Shown here: piece by piece, positions 13,489-15,273 of the stretch
Layout of the letters: every line of letters starts with the position of its first letter
Numbering within the stretch: position 1 is the stretch's first letter
Source of the DNA: UBA12567 sp964598425
GTDB taxonomy: Bacteria > Planctomycetota > Phycisphaerae > Phycisphaerales > SM1A02
DNA length: 15,273 nucleotides
Direction: 5' to 3'
Assembly: GCA_964598425.1 (NCBI GenBank)
Contig: CAZRBV010000045.1
Span: forward strand, 1 to 15,273
Position numbers and translations under genes: made by a program
The notes under the pieces: model-generated
The model's database searches: none
Told to the model about the DNA's origin: nothing
What the model saw: the letters and a program-made list of their open reading frames with translations, nothing else

Positions 13489-14804
13489 TGATGAGTATGA
13501 GAATCCGCAGAGGCGCTGCCGTTCTGTTGGCAAGCACGACGTTCTCACTCGGAAGTGATGCCTCCGAGGGCTCAGGCCATGCGTGGTCAAAACAGGACGT
13601 CTTGCGGTTGATTGACGAATCCACAAGCCAACCCCCATCGTCGTTTGTTCTTCACCGCACGCTGGAGAAGAGCTGCACGCTTGCTGCAACACGCGAGCAA
13701 TACGATGCTGCGGATCATATGTTCGACCTTGACCCGCTCGGAGGCACGTCAACCTCCGAGCGGGGCGAGGAAAAGGTTGTGTCAAATGGGTTGTGCATCA
13801 GCATCAAGGGTGCTCACGATGCGGTCTCGCAGCAACATCTCGTTGATGGACAGCTGCAGGCCGAAGTGTATCGAAACCCTGACGGTCGGTACTTCGAGTT
13901 CCTGACCGATGTCGGGTGGTACGAGTGGTATACAGGCGATACCAAGCTTGGTATCAAGCCCGCGCCGACCATCGCCTTCGCGCTGCCATTCCATGGCGAC
14001 AGCGGCTTCTCCCGCTTGTGGGTTGGATCATCCGGGTCAAGCGGCATGCTGGCTCCGGGTCAGCTCGAACTCCTGAATCTGGAGTCCGCCACAGTCCAGG
14101 ACGGTGTTCTCACAGCGCAGCTCGGCCACGACCAACACCCATCGGCTCCGGCCGAAGACCACTACCGCGTAAGCACGATTGTTCGGATCGAATTGGATGC
14201 CGGTGGCGGCCCTCGACTGCTCTCGTCCACCAACACATGCTCCTATCTGTACGAGGGCGTTCGCACACTTCAAGCACATGCTGACTACAGCGTCACTGAT
14301 TGGATGAGGATTGGCGACATCGACATCCCTCGGACCGCCACCATTGACCGGTTCTTGTTTGGCCCGTTCATGGCAACCGATCCGGGTCTGAAGTGGTGCC
14401 CCAACGGCCAGATGTATCGAGTCACCATGACTCACAAGGACTATCGTTCGGTCACGCCACAGGAAGCCACGGAACAACTGGCCCAAATACCGGATCAGGA
14501 GGGCGTCAGCGTATTCGCCGAGGAGCTCGGCCTCTCCTACAAACTTGGCCGCGACACAATCTGGATGGATGGCGAACCCTACGCACTCCCTGAACCACTC
14601 TTCGAGCATCCCATCGGAGGGTTTGCAGGCATCCTTGAGTCATCGACATTCCTGCCACTTTCAGAGGTACCGATGAGCACCAACACGGAGTCCAGAGCGG
14701 AGCTCACGCCCTGGACAAGCAGCCAATACTCAATCGCGCTGCTGGCAGTCGCACTTGTCCTTCTCGCAGTTGGCCTGTGGCGGCGCTGGAAGGCTGGAGC
14801 ATGA
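13488..14804 (+). CDS. Exported protein with C-terminal membrane anchor, cassette copy B gene 3
   Basis: 438 residues. The N-terminus has an arginine-rich n-region (RIRR) and a short hydrophobic core, consistent with export. A long strand-rich soluble region precedes one hydrophobic anchor at about 411-430 and a basic tail (WRRWKAGA). It is homologous to 5626-6960. YSVTDWM at about 267-273 is followed by IPRTATID, and LGLSYKLG...MDGEPYALPEPL near 347-371 matches the same place in copy A. I place the start at the ATG at 13488, which overlaps the preceding stop (TGATG). ATG 13491 or 13497 is possible and would change little. The stop overlaps the DUF1573 start as ATGA. Function is unknown; topology suggests an extracytoplasmic domain acting at the membrane. 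Confidence 0.85.
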   Translation: MMSMRIRRGAAVLLASTTFSLGSDASEGSGHAWSKQDVLRLIDESTSQPPSSFVLHRTLEKSCTLAATREQYDAADHMFDLDPLGGTSTSERGEEKVVSNGLCISIKGAHDAVSQQHLVDGQLQAEVYRNPDGRYFEFLTDVGWYEWYTGDTKLGIKPAPTIAFALPFHGDSGFSRLWVGSSGSSGMLAPGQLELLNLESATVQDGVLTAQLGHDQHPSAPAEDHYRVSTIVRIELDAGGGPRLLSSTNTCSYLYEGVRTLQAHADYSVTDWMRIGDIDIPRTATIDRFLFGPFMATDPGLKWCPNGQMYRVTMTHKDYRSVTPQEATEQLAQIPDQEGVSVFAEELGLSYKLGRDTIWMDGEPYALPEPLFEHPIGGFAGILESSTFLPLSEVPMSTNTESRAELTPWTSSQYSIALLAVALVLLAVGLWRRWKAGA

Positions 14805-15273
14805 CACGATTCTGGCCCGTCGCGCTCGTATTGCTGTGTGGCCTTGCAGGCTGCGCCCCCTCCGATGACTCACCCGCCGAAGCCGCACCAGTAACCGGCA
14901 TTATCACCCACGACTTCGGTTCTGTCGACATTGGTGACGTGCCGGTCACCAAGACGCACGTTTTCGAACTCACCAATTCAACCAACGCGCCAATTCATGT
15001 GACGGATGTCAAGAGTACCTGCGGCTGCACACAAGCAGCGCTCTCGGCGCGGACCATCCCGGTCGGCGAAGCCATTCTCGTCACCGTCGGCATGCAATTC
15101 ACTTCTTCCGGCACCAAGACTGCGCAGGTGCACCTGATCACGCAGCCCGATGAAGCCGGGCACATCATGCTGACAGTGGCAGGTCAGGGCAGATCGCTTC
15201 GCAACATTCGCATTGCTAAAACCGTGCGAATGAAGCCGGGTGAAACACGTTCGCTCCCAATTCTTGCGAGCAG
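14801..15273 (+). CDS. DUF1573 lipoprotein, cassette copy B gene 4 (3' end outside window)
   Basis: 157 residues are visible before the right edge. The lipoprotein signal ends in LAGC (Cys18). The DUF1573 domain follows with HDFG (37-40), the HVFELTNSTNAPI strand pair, VKSTCGCTQA (CGC at 74-76) and MQFTSSG.K.A.V. It matches the copy A protein in all these blocks. After about residue 130 it continues with a second strand region (SLRNIRIAKTVRMKPGET) that also aligns with copy A (SGLTLSRTRVNLDPGDA). The start overlaps the previous stop as ATGA, exactly as in copy A. It is probably an envelope lipoprotein. The paired cysteines next to a 12-cysteine neighbour make a redox or scaffolding link conceivable but unproven. 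Confidence 0.9.
   Translation, partial: MTRFWPVALVLLCGLAGCAPSDDSPAEAAPVTGIITHDFGSVDIGDVPVTKTHVFELTNSTNAPIHVTDVKSTCGCTQAALSARTIPVGEAILVTVGMQFTSSGTKTAQVHLITQPDEAGHIMLTVAGQGRSLRNIRIAKTVRMKPGETRSLPILAS

Overview
The window looks like a chromosomal segment from a planctomycete, most likely a Phycisphaerae-type marine bacterium. The best marker is a C-terminal pair of dockerin-like calcium loops (about 11420-11581) framed by cysteines and ending in AAWGPC. That style is common in Phycisphaerae cell-surface proteins, usually named GC-type dockerin-anchored. The DNA is GC-rich, the genes are closely packed, and there are many predicted exported proteins and lipoproteins. I saw no tRNA, rRNA, CRISPR array, transposase or integrase.

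Layout. Positions 1-878 (minus) hold the start of a TolB/WD40-like beta-propeller protein that runs off the left edge. Positions 935-3280 (minus) encode a large exported PhoD-like metallophosphatase with an extra N-terminal beta-sandwich-like region. It is divergent, over only 18 bp, from rmuC (3299-4585, plus), which overlaps a small membrane-protein gene (4582-4920). The centre has a (p)ppGpp-hydrolase-type HD protein (9005-9550, minus), divergent from a DUF4396 membrane protein with a His-rich loop (9594-10448, plus). These are followed by about 400 bp without a convincing gene, then a probably frameshifted HAF-repeat/dockerin gene (10857-11587).

The main discovery is a four-gene cassette present twice, in opposite orientations. 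Copy A is on the minus strand, reading from 8729 down to 4928. Copy B is on the plus strand, from 11700 past the right edge. Each copy encodes, in order: (1) an exported, helix-rich protein of about 440 residues ending in Ile-Trp; (2) a secreted peptide of about 140 residues with 12 cysteines in nearly invariant spacing; (3) an exported protein of about 440 residues with one C-terminal membrane anchor and a shared VTDWM motif; (4) a DUF1573 lipoprotein with a conserved STCGCTQA segment.

The proteins have diverged strongly between copies. Gene order, the 43-bp spacer before the cysteine-rich gene, its Shine-Dalgarno distance, and the stop/start overlaps between genes 2/3 and 3/4 are nevertheless conserved. 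This argues for an old duplication of a functional unit in which the four products act together in the cell envelope. I do not recognise a described system with this composition. A secreted disulfide-rich peptide with dedicated envelope partners is the natural reading, but its job cannot be inferred from sequence alone.
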